A stretch of 27,255 nucleotides of DNA from Pyrenochaeta sp. MPI-SDFR-AT-0127 (taxonomy: Eukaryota > Ascomycota > Dothideomycetes > Pleosporales > Cucurbitariaceae). Made by a program: the position numbers and the translations under genes. Under the pieces are notes generated by a model that worked only from the letters and a program-made list of their open reading frames with translations, did not search any database and had not been told where the DNA came from. The stretch lies in assembly GCA_020747015.1 (NCBI GenBank), contig JAGTJM010000138.1, positions 1 through 27,255 on the forward strand, given 5' to 3'. This document shows positions 1-10,029 of the stretch, one piece after another. Positions within the stretch are counted from its first letter, which is position 1. The number at the start of each line of letters is the position of its first letter.

Positions 1-1735
1 GGTCACCGCCGCGCATTAGTGCCACGATTGTGGTTCGATGCTCTTGCGAGAGTCTGAAGCCGCTGGTTGCATGACCCAACACATGAGAGATCGGGCAGGC
101 TTCAAGACCAATGATGCGAGGTAAGTACTCGTATGCAAGATACCACCCGGCTTGCTCATGTGCCCTGCGCAGTTGTGGGCCACCAACAGCTGCATCACGC
201 ATCGGCGTCGCCAATAGTTTGGCTGCGTTTGTATTCGTTGCGAGTAAGATTAGAATCCCAGCTGTTTGGTCATTACGACGAAACAAAGAGCTGATAAAAT
301 CGACTCTTGTCATATCAGCTATTGGTAGCCTCGCAGTGTCCAGACGTGGCGGAGCGGTGCTAGGCAATAGGACTTGACGCGCGCAAAGACCATCTTGATT
401 GATGGCCTCCGAAAGTGCAGCGTCCATGGTCTTGCTTCTGGTGTGATGATCACCTGCTACAACAAATGCTTGGTCTGCCTCTTTGAGCATTTCCAGATCG
501 AGAGTGCTGTCTCCGAAAGCCCAAACACGTTTCTGATGATAATCCTGCAGGCGCGCCACAAGAGTAGCTTTGACTGCAGCAGTGACCACAATACCATCGG
601 CAATACGCCCTCCAGCGATGATTTCCACGGTCTCCCGTAGGCCGGCTTTCTCAAGCACAATCTCCCAGACGCGACGAAGCCCGCAACTCACAACAACCGC
701 ACCAGCATGTCTTGTCTCTGCTAGGATCTGCAGTAAAGACACGAACTCGGGATGAATAGTGACCTCTGAAGCTACATGTTGGCAAATATCCTCGTATTCC
801 TGATCACCGACGGCCTCTTCGTGGAGAAGCGCAGCCTGTCGAAAGCCCGTGTACGAATAACCAAGCGGCCCACTGAAGAGAGGCTTCAATGGCGATTCCT
901 TGTCTGAAAGATTCCGAATCTCGAAAAGCCTTCTCCAAAAGAGATCGCCAGTATCTTGTGGGCCTAGAGTTCTGTCGGCGTCGAGGACCAATACCGTTTC
1001 CGCTCGGCTCAGGTGTGAAGACACGACTTGATCCAGCTTGCGCTCAGCGTAAGCCGAGTTATAGTTTTCATTGTGGATGTCTAAATCTCTTATCAGGTAC
1101 CCAATGGCACTTGGAGACACTCGGTCGGAGTTGATTAGCGAGAAAAGTATGCTGTGCTCGCGACATAAGGACCGCAGTTGGGTCTGCTCGGCTTTCTGCC
1201 ACTTCAAGAGATGAGCCGCAGAAACCGGTTGGCGTTGCTTTGCGGCATCATCATGACAGCGTTGCTCAATGACCTGGGCTGGGACATTTAGGTAAAGAAT
1301 GTGTGTATACGTAGAAAGATCGCTTTTCGTGTATACCGCGTGTCCGCGTGCGTGGTGTTCTGGCCAGAACATGAAATGACCGGTCACGATTGCGGTCTTT
1401 CCGCTTTCAAAACAGTACTCGTGAACTTTATTGATGGCGAGTTGTCGTGATACAGTCTTGGTCTGTTCGTCCTGCTCCTGGAAGGCTGCAAGGCCGCCGG
1501 GAACGACCTCTGCGATCAATTCCGAACCTTCGTAGAAACAAAAATGCTTCACACCCAGAATTTCTTTCAACTTATTAAGAGTGAAACTTTTTCCAGCGCC
1601 AGAAATGCCATAAATGCCGATGACTTTGACTTGGCCATCGGGAGAGCCAGTAGGATTGAATACTTCACCTCCAATCTGCTGAAATCGGCCATGTGTAGCT
1701 GCACGGAATGTAGCTTCTTGTGCACGTGGAGACAT
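1..1735 (-). CDS. P-loop kinase / HAD phosphatase / uracil phosphoribosyltransferase fusion (3' end outside window)
   Basis: An uninterrupted frame of 578 codons runs from an ATG at 1735 (context AAGATGT) to the window edge, so the C-terminus is missing. Three domains can be read in order. Residues 36-215 form a P-loop kinase-like domain with Walker A GISGAGKS (43-50). Residues 247-440 form a HAD phosphatase of the phosphoserine-phosphatase type: motif I DADRT (252-256), motif II Ser350, motif III Lys389, motif IV GDSTLD (408-413). From about 505 to the edge lies the start of a uracil phosphoribosyltransferase (PRTase fold), with MRDAAVGG (512-519) and ...VALMRGGD at the break; its PRPP-binding loop should lie beyond base 1. 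The family role of UPRTase is uracil + PRPP to UMP salvage. What the kinase and phosphatase act on is unknown; a linked nucleotide or nucleoside salvage function is inference. No signal peptide, so probably cytosolic. The domain assignment is fairly sure, the overall function is not. Confidence 0.85.
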   Translation of the reverse strand, partial: MSPRAQEATFRAATHGRFQQIGGEVFNPTGSPDGQVKVIGIYGISGAGKSFTLNKLKEILGVKHFCFYEGSELIAEVVPGGLAAFQEQDEQTKTVSRQLAINKVHEYCFESGKTAIVTGHFMFWPEHHARGHAVYTKSDLSTYTHILYLNVPAQVIEQRCHDDAAKQRQPVSAAHLLKWQKAEQTQLRSLCREHSILFSLINSDRVSPSAIGYLIRDLDIHNENYNSAYAERKLDQVVSSHLSRAETVLVLDADRTLGPQDTGDLFWRRLFEIRNLSDKESPLKPLFSGPLGYSYTGFRQAALLHEEAVGDQEYEDICQHVASEVTIHPEFVSLLQILAETRHAGAVVVSCGLRRVWEIVLEKAGLRETVEIIAGGRIADGIVVTAAVKATLVARLQDYHQKRVWAFGDSTLDLEMLKEADQAFVVAGDHHTRSKTMDAALSEAINQDGLCARQVLLPSTAPPRLDTARLPIADMTRVDFISSLFRRNDQTAGILILLATNTNAAKLLATPMRDAAVGGPQLRRAHEQAGWYLAYEYLPRIIGLEACPISHVLGHATSGFRLSQEHRTTIVALMRGGD

Positions 1736-2030
1736 CTTGATGAGTTAATTTTTTGTGGAATTTCCTAGTTGGAAATATCAAACGTCGTAGGTTTTTATGA
1801 ATTCAAAGCCACTGAGTTGCTGTGAGGTTGAAGGGAAATAGAACCTCACAGCTTTATACGCTCAAGTTCTCAGTGCAAATGGTGTGATGGTCATCTCGCA
1901 TATCACAAGTCGCTCACCGGAATTGAATAATCGGCCGTTCAATTGTCAGAAGGAATGCGTAACTGTGTAATCTACCTACACACCACGCTGCAGTACACCC
2001 CGCGGCTGCAGCTCGTCAGAACGCATTTGC
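1736..2030. other. Intergenic, 5' region of the kinase-HAD-UPRTase gene
   Basis: This stretch lies upstream of the minus-strand gene starting at 1735 and downstream of the minus-strand small gene ending at 2031. I see no convincing coding frame, repeat or TATA box. It should hold the promoter of the former and the 3'UTR of the latter. Confidence 0.4.
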
Positions 2031-2474
2031 TCACGGCAGGAGCGGCCAGATTCGTCGCAGCTTGGCACATGTTGTTTTGAAGTCAACCACATCGATGTCA
2101 TGACGGTTGGCAATTTCCTCAAGCTTATGCTCTTTGTTGGGATTGATAACTTCGCAGACTGAAAGGCGACAGGGAGCACGACAAAGCCAAGCTGCCACCC
2201 GGTAAAATTTCCACCTTAATGTATACTTCGCAATCATGTAGATGTAAACAGGCACATTGCGCGGTGCCAAGAAAGGAGGTAGGTTCCTGACCGGAAATCC
2301 GTCATGCAGAGCGCGACTGATTGAGAAGAAGACATCTGATGTCTCACTAAGCCTTCGCCAACGAGTGCTGGCGGCACGGCGCTCTTGGAGCTCCTCACGA
2401 AGTCGATCGCGATACCATGAAGGAGGTGACTGAGGGGCAAGCCTCAACATTCTGTGCCACCGGTGCAAGAGCAT
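2031..2474 (-). CDS. Small uncharacterised fungal protein (start uncertain)
   Basis: A 147-codon frame from the ATG at 2474 to the stop at 2031 encodes a basic, Trp/Arg-rich protein. Its core (WYRDRLREELQERR, then SETSDVFFSISRA, then HDGFP) looks to me like a small conserved family of filamentous ascomycetes with no assigned function; this is recognition from memory, not a search. The last third has two hydrophobic patches (VPVYIYMIAKY and FYRVAAWLC) that might be membrane-associated. The same frame stays open upstream to about 2610 but without an ATG. A good intron 3' end (CTAAC branch, then TATAG ending at 2492, minus strand) lies 17 bases before the ATG, so the true N-terminus may come from an upstream exon; 2575 (GTACCT) is a possible donor, but I could not find a matching first exon. 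Confidence 0.5.
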   Translation of the reverse strand: MLLHRWHRMLRLAPQSPPSWYRDRLREELQERRAASTRWRRLSETSDVFFSISRALHDGFPVRNLPPFLAPRNVPVYIYMIAKYTLRWKFYRVAAWLCRAPCRLSVCEVINPNKEHKLEEIANRHDIDVVDFKTTCAKLRRIWPLLP

Positions 2475-3367
2475 GGCAGTCTCTGCCCAGTCTATACAGG
2501 TGTTAGACGATTGAAGCTGGGTGATTCGGCCGTAGCACCACTTGTGGAGAAGTTGAAGTTTGGCGAGCAAGGTACAAAGCGGGGTGAGAAAGTGAGGATT
2601 GACCGGACAATGAGGTCAATGTCGAGGGGAAAAACCACAATCGCTGGTTCGATTAGGACGATTGTGATTAGGCAGCCCTGCAATATGTCAGCTGTGACAC
2701 CCGACTTGCTGCTGGTGTGGTCTCTGCGCGTTCTCTCACCGGAATAACAAACACGTCCACATCTGCCTTTGCATATGAGCTTGAAGAGACGATGTACGGG
2801 GGGAGGAAATGCAGTTGCAGTAAGTTGCGTGGTACGAAGAAGAGCTAGGCCTCAGCACCAGACTGGTCCGGGCGCTTTCCTTGTATTTGAGTGGCCCAAT
2901 AATTCATAGCCGCTGCGCTATGTCGTTGTGGGGAATTTGCAATCTTGGAGGTTCGCAACGTGTTACATTCGGCTAGTCATTGTAGTACTTGTCACTCGCT
3001 CCGACTTGGTAGACCTCCAGCCAATTACCGAGAACTCCCCATACACACGAACGGCGGATGCACCAAGTACCTCGAACATTGATGGGGACTTCCCATGCCA
3101 ATGTGGGTCATGGCTTAGGTCAATCTTATGCACGTTTATTCAGGTAATGTTCGAAACAACCACATACACGTCAACAACTCATCTCAAAAAATATGGCATA
3201 TGTGCAAGTTTGTAAATTGAAAAGTAAGATCATCCAATCATCACGGTGGAATGAATGGACCTCCCGGAGTCCCACGTTATGGATAAAGGCTCACGCAATG
3301 TCAGTCATACAGCTGGATTGAAAACGAGCAGGCTTCAAAGAGCAAAACAATTTTCGATACACATCGC
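2475..3367. other. Intergenic, no supported gene
   Basis: Several short open frames occur here on both strands, but none has a recognisable domain, a convincing start context or splice signals. The stretch may include an unresolved 5' exon of the small minus-strand gene and the 3'UTR of the T5orf172 gene. I see no clear repeat. Confidence 0.4.
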
Positions 3368-6133
3368 TTAGGATACAAGAACGACTTCCAGGTCAGACGT
3401 TATCTCTGACTCCACGATTTTCACACCATCTAAACCCTTTTCAGCTTTAGTCGTTACCTCAGCACAAACTACGTCAAATTGATCGTCAATAATTTCCAAT
3501 TTCGCCATCTTTGACGTCAATGGCTCCTGCCTTTCGATAAGTGTCTCTTCTTCTTCCCACTCTATGACGCTGAACCCTGTTTCCTGATTTATGATCGTGA
3601 TCGTTTCCCCATTCTGAGGCGTCGGCTTCCGCTCCTCTCCTTGCACACTCTGTTTCTCAAACTCACTCTCCGGCTCGTCTGTATTCTCCGTCTCTCGTCT
3701 TTGGGCTGTCGGCGATTTTGAGCCTAACTCTCGTTCTTCAAGTGATAAGTTGACCAAATCTTCTGTGATATCCTTTTCTGATGTTATAGATTTATTGTCC
3801 TCGTCAAGTTTGGGTTCAGGATTTGATGCTGAAGGTGACACTGTCTGATTGAGAAGCGGCCCTTCAACTAACGTAGCTTCTAGCGACGAGCTCTCGCCAA
3901 GAAGGGGTTCTTTGATGGAACTTTGCTTCTCGACTTCTGCCCGCGGCGTGAATATTGTTTGAGAGGGCGAAGGTTCAACTTTTGGCAATTGCTCAGCTGT
4001 CGATACCTTCGCTTCAAACCCAAATCGAAAATTAGAGGCAGCAATTGGACCGAAGATGGGCGTAGGTGACGAGCGTGATTGAAAGGTTGGCTCACTCTTA
4101 GAACGTAGTTTCGTGTCAGAAGTTGGCTGTATCTTTAATTGCTGTAGCTCTGTGGATAATGCAGCCATACTAGACGGTTGCCTAATCTCTGTTAACTTAC
4201 TCGAGTTGAATACAAACACATCTTCTAAAGTCGATTTATCCTCGAATAGTGGTTGTGTTCTGGCAAGTGGCTCTCCAGTAATCGGCGTTTCTTTTCCGAA
4301 GACGGGACCTTTCGGCGGCGGCACATTGTTCGCACAAGGCGATTCACTCATAGGCAGGGACTTATCTTTGGACGATAAGCTACCACGGAATACAATGGGA
4401 CTCATTAGCGGCGCTTCGATGTTTCTCGGTAATTCACTCTTGGATGGTTTGGCTGCTGCAGATTGCAAACCACTGCCGGATTGTACCTTGGCATGCGCCG
4501 GTAGCTGTAACTGATCCTCTGGTTCTTTGCCTAGAACTAACTTGCCTTTCGACGATGGCTCCATATCAAACGAAGGGTTAGCTGTGAAGACAAAGGCATC
4601 GTGCTGAGGTGGCCCTGACAAAGAACTAACACTTGAGGATGCGTTCAAAGCCACATTTGGGTAGATCGTAGGCAGCGTCTCCACCCTGGGTTGGAATATT
4701 GTTGCCGGTGGTACTTGTAAAGGCAGTTTATTTCCACTGAACACAAATTTCTGATCATTTAGCATGTTCGTGTCGGCAAATAGGACCTGGCGCGGTGAGA
4801 CTGTGGACTTCTTTTGCCTCGCTCCAGCCACAGCACTGTCTTGCTCTTCTTCTTTGGAACCGAGCCCAATATCTATTGGCTCATCTTTAACCTTTGTCTG
4901 TCTCTTTAGAGATTTCGTATGATGCTCCAGTAGTTTCAATGACGTGGTGACCTCCCCGTTTGCATCCAACATGTTCACCACACCCTTCCATTTTGCATTT
5001 AAGGACCCATCCAGATCATAAGGTGTAGCCTTTTTGAAGAAGTCCGCCCAGTTACTCAGCACTTCTATTGCTTTTTGTTCACTAACTTCGAACCACTCCT
5101 GATGACTCACTTGGCAATGTTTGGCCTTGCACATGCGCTCCCGACGCCATTCTTTGATCAGTTCATGGTGTGTGAGAGTTTCAACACGCTGTGCGTGCGG
5201 AACATTGTCTACACTGAACAATTTATTGGGTATGTATCCGCATGTCGACCAGCCTTGCAGCCGGGTTTCAACAGAGGCTGCAGTCCATCCAATTTTTACG
5301 TGACCTGGTGAGGACGCGCGGTTGAAGATATAAACCGAGCCTCTTTCGAAATCTCGTTTGACGAGAGGCTCACCAATTTTCCATGCGACAGCGTCCGTGT
5401 AGGAAGGTTCCTCCACGTGGGGCTGGAATTCGGAGAGGGAGGCCTTGGAGTATAACGTGGCGAGAGGCGACAGTGAGACTGCGGAGAGGTTTACTTGCCG
5501 GGAGCGGAGGTCATAGTGTGCTTGGGAAGCTTGCGATCCGCTTTGACTAGCTATTCTATCTATGAGCGAGGTACGCGGGGCTGGTGTTGGGCTCGTATCC
5601 GGTTTCAAATCTGGTGAACTATTGCTAAATGGCGAGTGCTTGTCAATTCGATGGTAAGAAGGACTAGTCATGGGAGTCTCGAGCGTGGCAGCACGACTAG
5701 GTGTCCATGTAACGGAGCCAGCGTAGGTACTAGCGGTTGTACTACTAATCCATGGAATCGACGTAGAGGTTGCAGGTGTGGAAGGTTCAGGGATTTGTCT
5801 CTTGGCCTCATCTAGTCGTCGCTGCTGTTGTATCTCGTTCAGCCATCGCTCAGCTAGTGGAATCAAAAGCCCAATGTTGATAATGCGGTCTCTGTGCTTT
5901 GCGTTGCCTTCCCTGCAACAATTGTACAAAATATACTCTATGATAGTATCGACAGAGATATTTTCGGTCTTGCTATCGGCGATGCGTTGGTGAAGCTCGA
6001 TCGCCCTGTTGTTGTCCCTGCAATACCACCGGCATCTTCGCCCCTGCTGAGTAAAATAGATACACTTATCTTGTGCTACAGGGTCAAGATCGTGAAACTT
6101 GATAAAGAAGCCTACGCCTGGGTTAAAAGGCAT
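3368..6133 (-). CDS. T5orf172 / DUF1766 domain protein (GIY-YIG-like), long disordered tail
   Basis: One exon of 921 codons from the ATG at 6133; the frame is open further upstream only to a GTG, so ATG at 6133 is chosen. Residues 15-95 carry a Cys-rich segment (CIYFTQQGRRC, CRWYC, later CCREGNAKH) that may bind zinc. Residues about 265-365 match the T5orf172 domain of the GIY-YIG nuclease superfamily: the first strand GSVYIFNRA, the second VKIGWT, a following Arg (ETRLQGW) and a Glu-containing helix (HHELIKEW, HQEWFEV). Residues 110-260 and everything after 390 are Ser/Thr/Pro/Glu-rich and probably disordered. The tail repeats short Val-Phe or Ile-Phe motifs (KFVFSGNK, AFVFTANP, PVFGKE, VFVFNSS, PIFGP) and ends acidic. 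Fungal proteins with this domain are mostly uncharacterised; nuclease activity is not established for them. No signal peptide or membrane segment is visible. Confidence 0.88.
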   Translation of the reverse strand: MPFNPGVGFFIKFHDLDPVAQDKCIYFTQQGRRCRWYCRDNNRAIELHQRIADSKTENISVDTIIEYILYNCCREGNAKHRDRIINIGLLIPLAERWLNEIQQQRRLDEAKRQIPEPSTPATSTSIPWISSTTASTYAGSVTWTPSRAATLETPMTSPSYHRIDKHSPFSNSSPDLKPDTSPTPAPRTSLIDRIASQSGSQASQAHYDLRSRQVNLSAVSLSPLATLYSKASLSEFQPHVEEPSYTDAVAWKIGEPLVKRDFERGSVYIFNRASSPGHVKIGWTAASVETRLQGWSTCGYIPNKLFSVDNVPHAQRVETLTHHELIKEWRRERMCKAKHCQVSHQEWFEVSEQKAIEVLSNWADFFKKATPYDLDGSLNAKWKGVVNMLDANGEVTTSLKLLEHHTKSLKRQTKVKDEPIDIGLGSKEEEQDSAVAGARQKKSTVSPRQVLFADTNMLNDQKFVFSGNKLPLQVPPATIFQPRVETLPTIYPNVALNASSSVSSLSGPPQHDAFVFTANPSFDMEPSSKGKLVLGKEPEDQLQLPAHAKVQSGSGLQSAAAKPSKSELPRNIEAPLMSPIVFRGSLSSKDKSLPMSESPCANNVPPPKGPVFGKETPITGEPLARTQPLFEDKSTLEDVFVFNSSKLTEIRQPSSMAALSTELQQLKIQPTSDTKLRSKSEPTFQSRSSPTPIFGPIAASNFRFGFEAKVSTAEQLPKVEPSPSQTIFTPRAEVEKQSSIKEPLLGESSSLEATLVEGPLLNQTVSPSASNPEPKLDEDNKSITSEKDITEDLVNLSLEERELGSKSPTAQRRETENTDEPESEFEKQSVQGEERKPTPQNGETITIINQETGFSVIEWEEEETLIERQEPLTSKMAKLEIIDDQFDVVCAEVTTKAEKGLDGVKIVESEITSDLEVVLVS

Positions 6134-7273
6134 CGCAGTTTTGTGAAGCACAGCTTGGGCTCAAGCCGCAGGGATTCTCGGGGTATATGTTTGTCGTCGC
6201 ACTGCCCAGTAGGGAACACGGGGCTTTAAAGATAGCCATCCTCAAACGTTGCGTTGGTGTCTCGAAACATAGGGAGTCCAGCACAGCCGGGCTGCCTAGG
6301 ATATTAGCGCTGAGGCGCAATCGCCAGCCATACAGAATGGCACTCTCAACTGGGGTTAGCGAGATTCGGGTCCCATCGTTACAACATGCATACAAAGACA
6401 GTAGGCTAGCACAAAATGCTGTGCAGATCGACAATTGATTAACCTTGTGCGAATCAGCTCTATCAATGCAATCGAGTTGCTGCAGTTTTTAAATATGCTC
6501 TGACTATTGTGCCCTGCTGTATGCCAGACTGTCGCAGCCAAAACGTGTGCTGCGAAGACAGCAGGCTCTCCAGGTTTTCAACATCGTTTATAACTACTTG
6601 AACTTCAATTATATGTCCTCACAGGGTATTATATATCTTTTCGATCTACCACCATTGAATTGTCGAGGCGCTGGGCTAATAGCATTGCTGCCGAGTGGGC
6701 TCAGTGGCGTGACGCGCCCTCGTATTGGATTCCGAAAAAGACAACGCCGCCCCAAGGTTTAATATCGGAGACTATGTGAGAAGAATTTGAATTTCTACGC
6801 TGTATATTACGTTTATTATATGCTTTGTTTTTGCCAGCTTTTGAAGTTCTACAGGAATGTTGAAGAGAATAACAAGTGAAGACTAGCGTCCTGAAGCATG
6901 GCCTTTGCTACTATCTCCCGCAATATCTGTGTATTATGATAAAATCATATATCATTATACAAACAGCCACTATTACTCTGTGGAAAGATTACTCAACGAT
7001 ATACATTCAAAATGCTTAGGCGCTTGAGCTAGTGCACAACAGCTTTCTGCCTCGTTGCCTAAGACATATACCGTCCGTGCAGTGGCGTGCGTGAAGGCAC
7101 TGGACTAAACGAAATTGAACTTTAGTGATACCCCCATTGACTGTAAAATGCTCGAGCTCAAGCCACGTGGCGGTGGCTGTATGGGGATTCATCGATTATA
7201 GGGGCCGGAATAGAATTCAGATATCTTCGATCATCCTACCCAGTTTCTGCCACTGCGCCAATGAATTTTTGCC
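6134..7273. other. 1.1-kb intergenic gap, partly AT-rich
   Basis: This is the divergent spacer between the T5orf172 gene and the first HET gene. From roughly 6780 to 7010 the sequence is visibly AT-rich (runs such as tatattacgtttattatatgc). Small frames exist between 6123 and 6762, but none shows domain, splice or start evidence. No tRNA box pair, transposon end or long repeat was seen; a 7-bp inverted repeat (cttaggc at 7014, gcctaag at 7057) is too short to mean much. Confidence 0.4.
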
Positions 7274-9541
7274 ATGGCAAGCAACTTGTGCGACGACTGC
7301 CGGCTCATCTCCATCGATGCTTTGAGATCGCACGAGGGCTTCAGACATTGGAGGTTATTAGAGAACATAGACCTCGGCAAAACATCCAAGTGCTCTCTGT
7401 GCTCTCTGATTGAAAAGGCTTTCGACAAGGCTACTGTAAGGAAAAGACTCGACGACATTTTGTTTAAGAGGCGTGAAGTCCGGTTTCATGTTCATCCAGA
7501 TCAAATCGGCGATTTGTTCGTTACTGTTGGTTGTCCACCAAATGATCTAAAGTGGCTGGGTGGCAGTGGCTTAGTTTCCAAAGGTGAAGGGGGTTTGATA
7601 CGGTCCTTTCGGATATTTGCCGATCGTGGTATGTAAGAATTTCTTCTATCTAGCGACTCTTTCGACGCGAATTCTGTCTCAGATAGTTCACAAGATTCAT
7701 GCTGACACCATCAAGACACGAGAGCTTCAAACATTTGCCGATATAGAACCCTCCTTCCAGGACCTTCTTCAGATCAGGCCTTTAATCTAATTGAGGAATG
7801 GCTTGATCAATGTCTTGGAAGTCATGAACACTGTCGCACGGCAGCGTCAAACATGCTTCCAAGCAGAGTGATTGACGTGGGTCCTGCAGACGGATCACGA
7901 CATCCATATCTCTATGTGCCGAGTGAGAGCAGCGACTACAGCAAACTTTCTGTTGTCTCACGTCGTTATATTGCACTCAGTTACTGTTGGGGTTCGCATC
8001 TGTGGGCCGGAAAAACCCCCCTGGTCACAACGCCTTCCTCTCTCGAAACAAGAAAAAGAGGGATTCGTATAACGGCTCTTCCACAGACAATACGTGACGC
8101 GGTTTCTATTACCCGGAGACTAGGAATCCGATATCTCTGGATCGATTCGCTCTGCATATTACAAGGCTCGAGCACCGAGGCAATAGCTGACTGGGAACGA
8201 GAGTCTTCAAAAATGGCAGATATTTATGGCAATGCTTTTCTGACTATCGCCGCTGCCTCTGCGCGCAGTGTCCACGAAGGCATCTTTTTCGATCGGAAAC
8301 ATACAGCGCAACAAGTGGCAATAAAATTCTCGTCGGAGCATGGAGACGCCCAGGATAATCAGGTATACATCCAATATAAGCCGAAGTTTCGCGATTGCGT
8401 TGACGAACCCTTGTATCATCGCGGCTGGACACTACAAGAACGTATGCTTTCCCCGCGTGTAGTGGCATTCACTCGGGACCAACTCGTCTGGAATTGTCAA
8501 ACCCAGAATATGACAGAAAGCGGAGTAGCAATGAATGCGCTGGGTCAACAGAGACTCCGAATCTCAGATGTCTTTCACGATGGTGGCGCTTTGATATTCT
8601 GGCATTCAGTCGTTCGAGATTATAGTTGTCGATGTTTGACAAATGCGACTGATAAGCTTCCAGCACTGTCTGGGCTGGCTGCTGCGCTACATCAACTGAC
8701 AGGGGATGAGTATCTTGCTGGATTGTGGAAAGGGAGTTTGCTTGATGATCTGTTATGGGTGAACGAAGCTCCTTACGGTGGTGGTGGAAACAAAGTTGCC
8801 CCTTCGCGCCAACCGGATTGCAGCGCACCTTCGTGGTCATGGGCCTCGGTTGACGGAAATATCAATTTCCATCGTTCATCCAAGGCATCTGCCTTCTACT
8901 TCGCACAGTGCTTATCTTATCATATTACACTTTCTGGAATCGATGAATATGGGGCGGTATCCGACGGTTGGATAAAACTGCGTGGCCCTCTGGTACAAGT
9001 CTTGAAATTGGGTCTGGAACGCGGTTCGAAGCTTATCGTTCCATCAGAGGGAACGCATAATCCTAGTCCAGTCGCTTTAGGCAACACAAAACTCGATGCC
9101 GGGGAGACTGATATCGCGATCTCGAATCTTAATCCCAACAGTGAGTTATCCGACATTTGGGTCCTTCGCATTAAGAAAAAGGCAGGCTTAGTTTTGAGAG
9201 CCATAGATGACGGTGATAGTTTGGATGAAACAGAGGACAGCGACGGTTTGTCAACGACAGATGGCAGCGGCATTTGGGCGGTTGGCGCAGCAACATATAG
9301 CGGTGTCAGGGATTCCTCAGAAAGCCCTGCAAATGGAATAGTGCAACGGGTACGGAATATCTTTAGACACCTGCCTTGGAACAGGTCGAAACCAACCATT
9401 GCGCCGCCAATTCCAAAACCTTTGCCCCCAAAGAAGCCACCAATTCCAAAAAGGTTCCGTCGCCTTGGGATGATTGAGTTGGATTTGATTGGGATGGAGC
9501 GATTCGAACATTGCATAAAACGGACAGTCACTATCATATAA
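7274..9541 (+). CDS. Heterokaryon incompatibility (HET) domain protein
   Basis: Two exons: 7274-7628 and 7716-9541. The 87-nt intron has donor GTATGTAAG, branch site GCTGAC and acceptor ATCAAG; joining makes a GAC codon and keeps the frame, giving 726 residues. The start sits in an ideal context (GCCATGG). The N-terminus has paired Cys motifs (LCDDCR, CSLCSLIE). The linker AFNLIEEWLDQCLGSHEHC (142-160) and LPSRVIDVG lead into the HET domain (about 203-360): YIALSYCWG, RYLWIDSLCILQ, ADIYGNAFLTIAAASA. Further on are RGWTLQERMLSPRVVAF and PSWSWASVDG, typical of the full-length fungal class. The C-terminus is Pro-rich with PPIPK twice. HET proteins trigger growth arrest or cell death in fungal non-self recognition; the partner of this one is unknown. 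It lies upstream of a second HET-like gene in the same direction. Confidence 0.94.
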
Positions 9542-10029
9542 CCTAAGCCCACCCACTCGACTGGAGAACTAAAGCTCAACGGTCCAGTGTTGTTCGATTC
9601 CTTTGCAGTGTAGCCGACTACTTGGTCACCGTGGGAATGCGAATCCGGATTTCAACGTTGGCGACTTTTCCAACCTGGATTGAGACCTAAACCTAAATGT
9701 AGTCACTGATTCTGATGGCCTTGATGCTATCCCTGATGTTGGGGTTCTAGGGCCCGAATCTATCGTGTAGTTTATAAAGTAGGTGGAATTCTGAAGGCTC
9801 CTGGGGATTTTTCACTCAGTTGGTTTCTAAAAATGGTTACGAACATCTTCCATAAATCGGGTGGACCGCACAAGCGAGCGATGTCTCGTTAAGCGCAAAG
9901 CCACCCCGCATTCAGCCCCAACCTACAATACTGACCTCGAAAGCATCGTTGAATCACACTGTACCCTCACATTCACTCTTCAGTTGCCATATGCACATTC
10001 AAACGCGACAAAACAATCCTGAACAGAAG
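9542..10029. other. Spacer between the two HET genes
   Basis: This stretch contains the 3'UTR of the first HET gene and the 5' region of the second. The second gene's frame extends upstream without a stop, with another ATG at 9991 and a TTG at 9949, but the ATG at 10030 has the better context. I see no additional gene or repeat. Confidence 0.4.

Noticed and set aside
6123..6762. Several 60-110 codon frames between the T5orf172 and HET genes
   Set aside because: They overlap each other on both strands and lack domains, good start contexts and splice sites.
7014..7063. Inverted repeat cttaggc / gcctaag
   Set aside because: Seven bases with a 36-bp loop is expected by chance; no transposon ends or target duplication flank it.
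7629..7715. In-frame stop after 120 codons of the HET gene, suggesting a broken gene
   Set aside because: A well-formed intron (GTATGT, GCTGAC, CAAG) removes it and the frame continues exactly into the HET domain.
8920..9579. 219-codon open frame on the minus strand
   Set aside because: It lies wholly antisense to the HET gene exon 2 and has no domain of its own.
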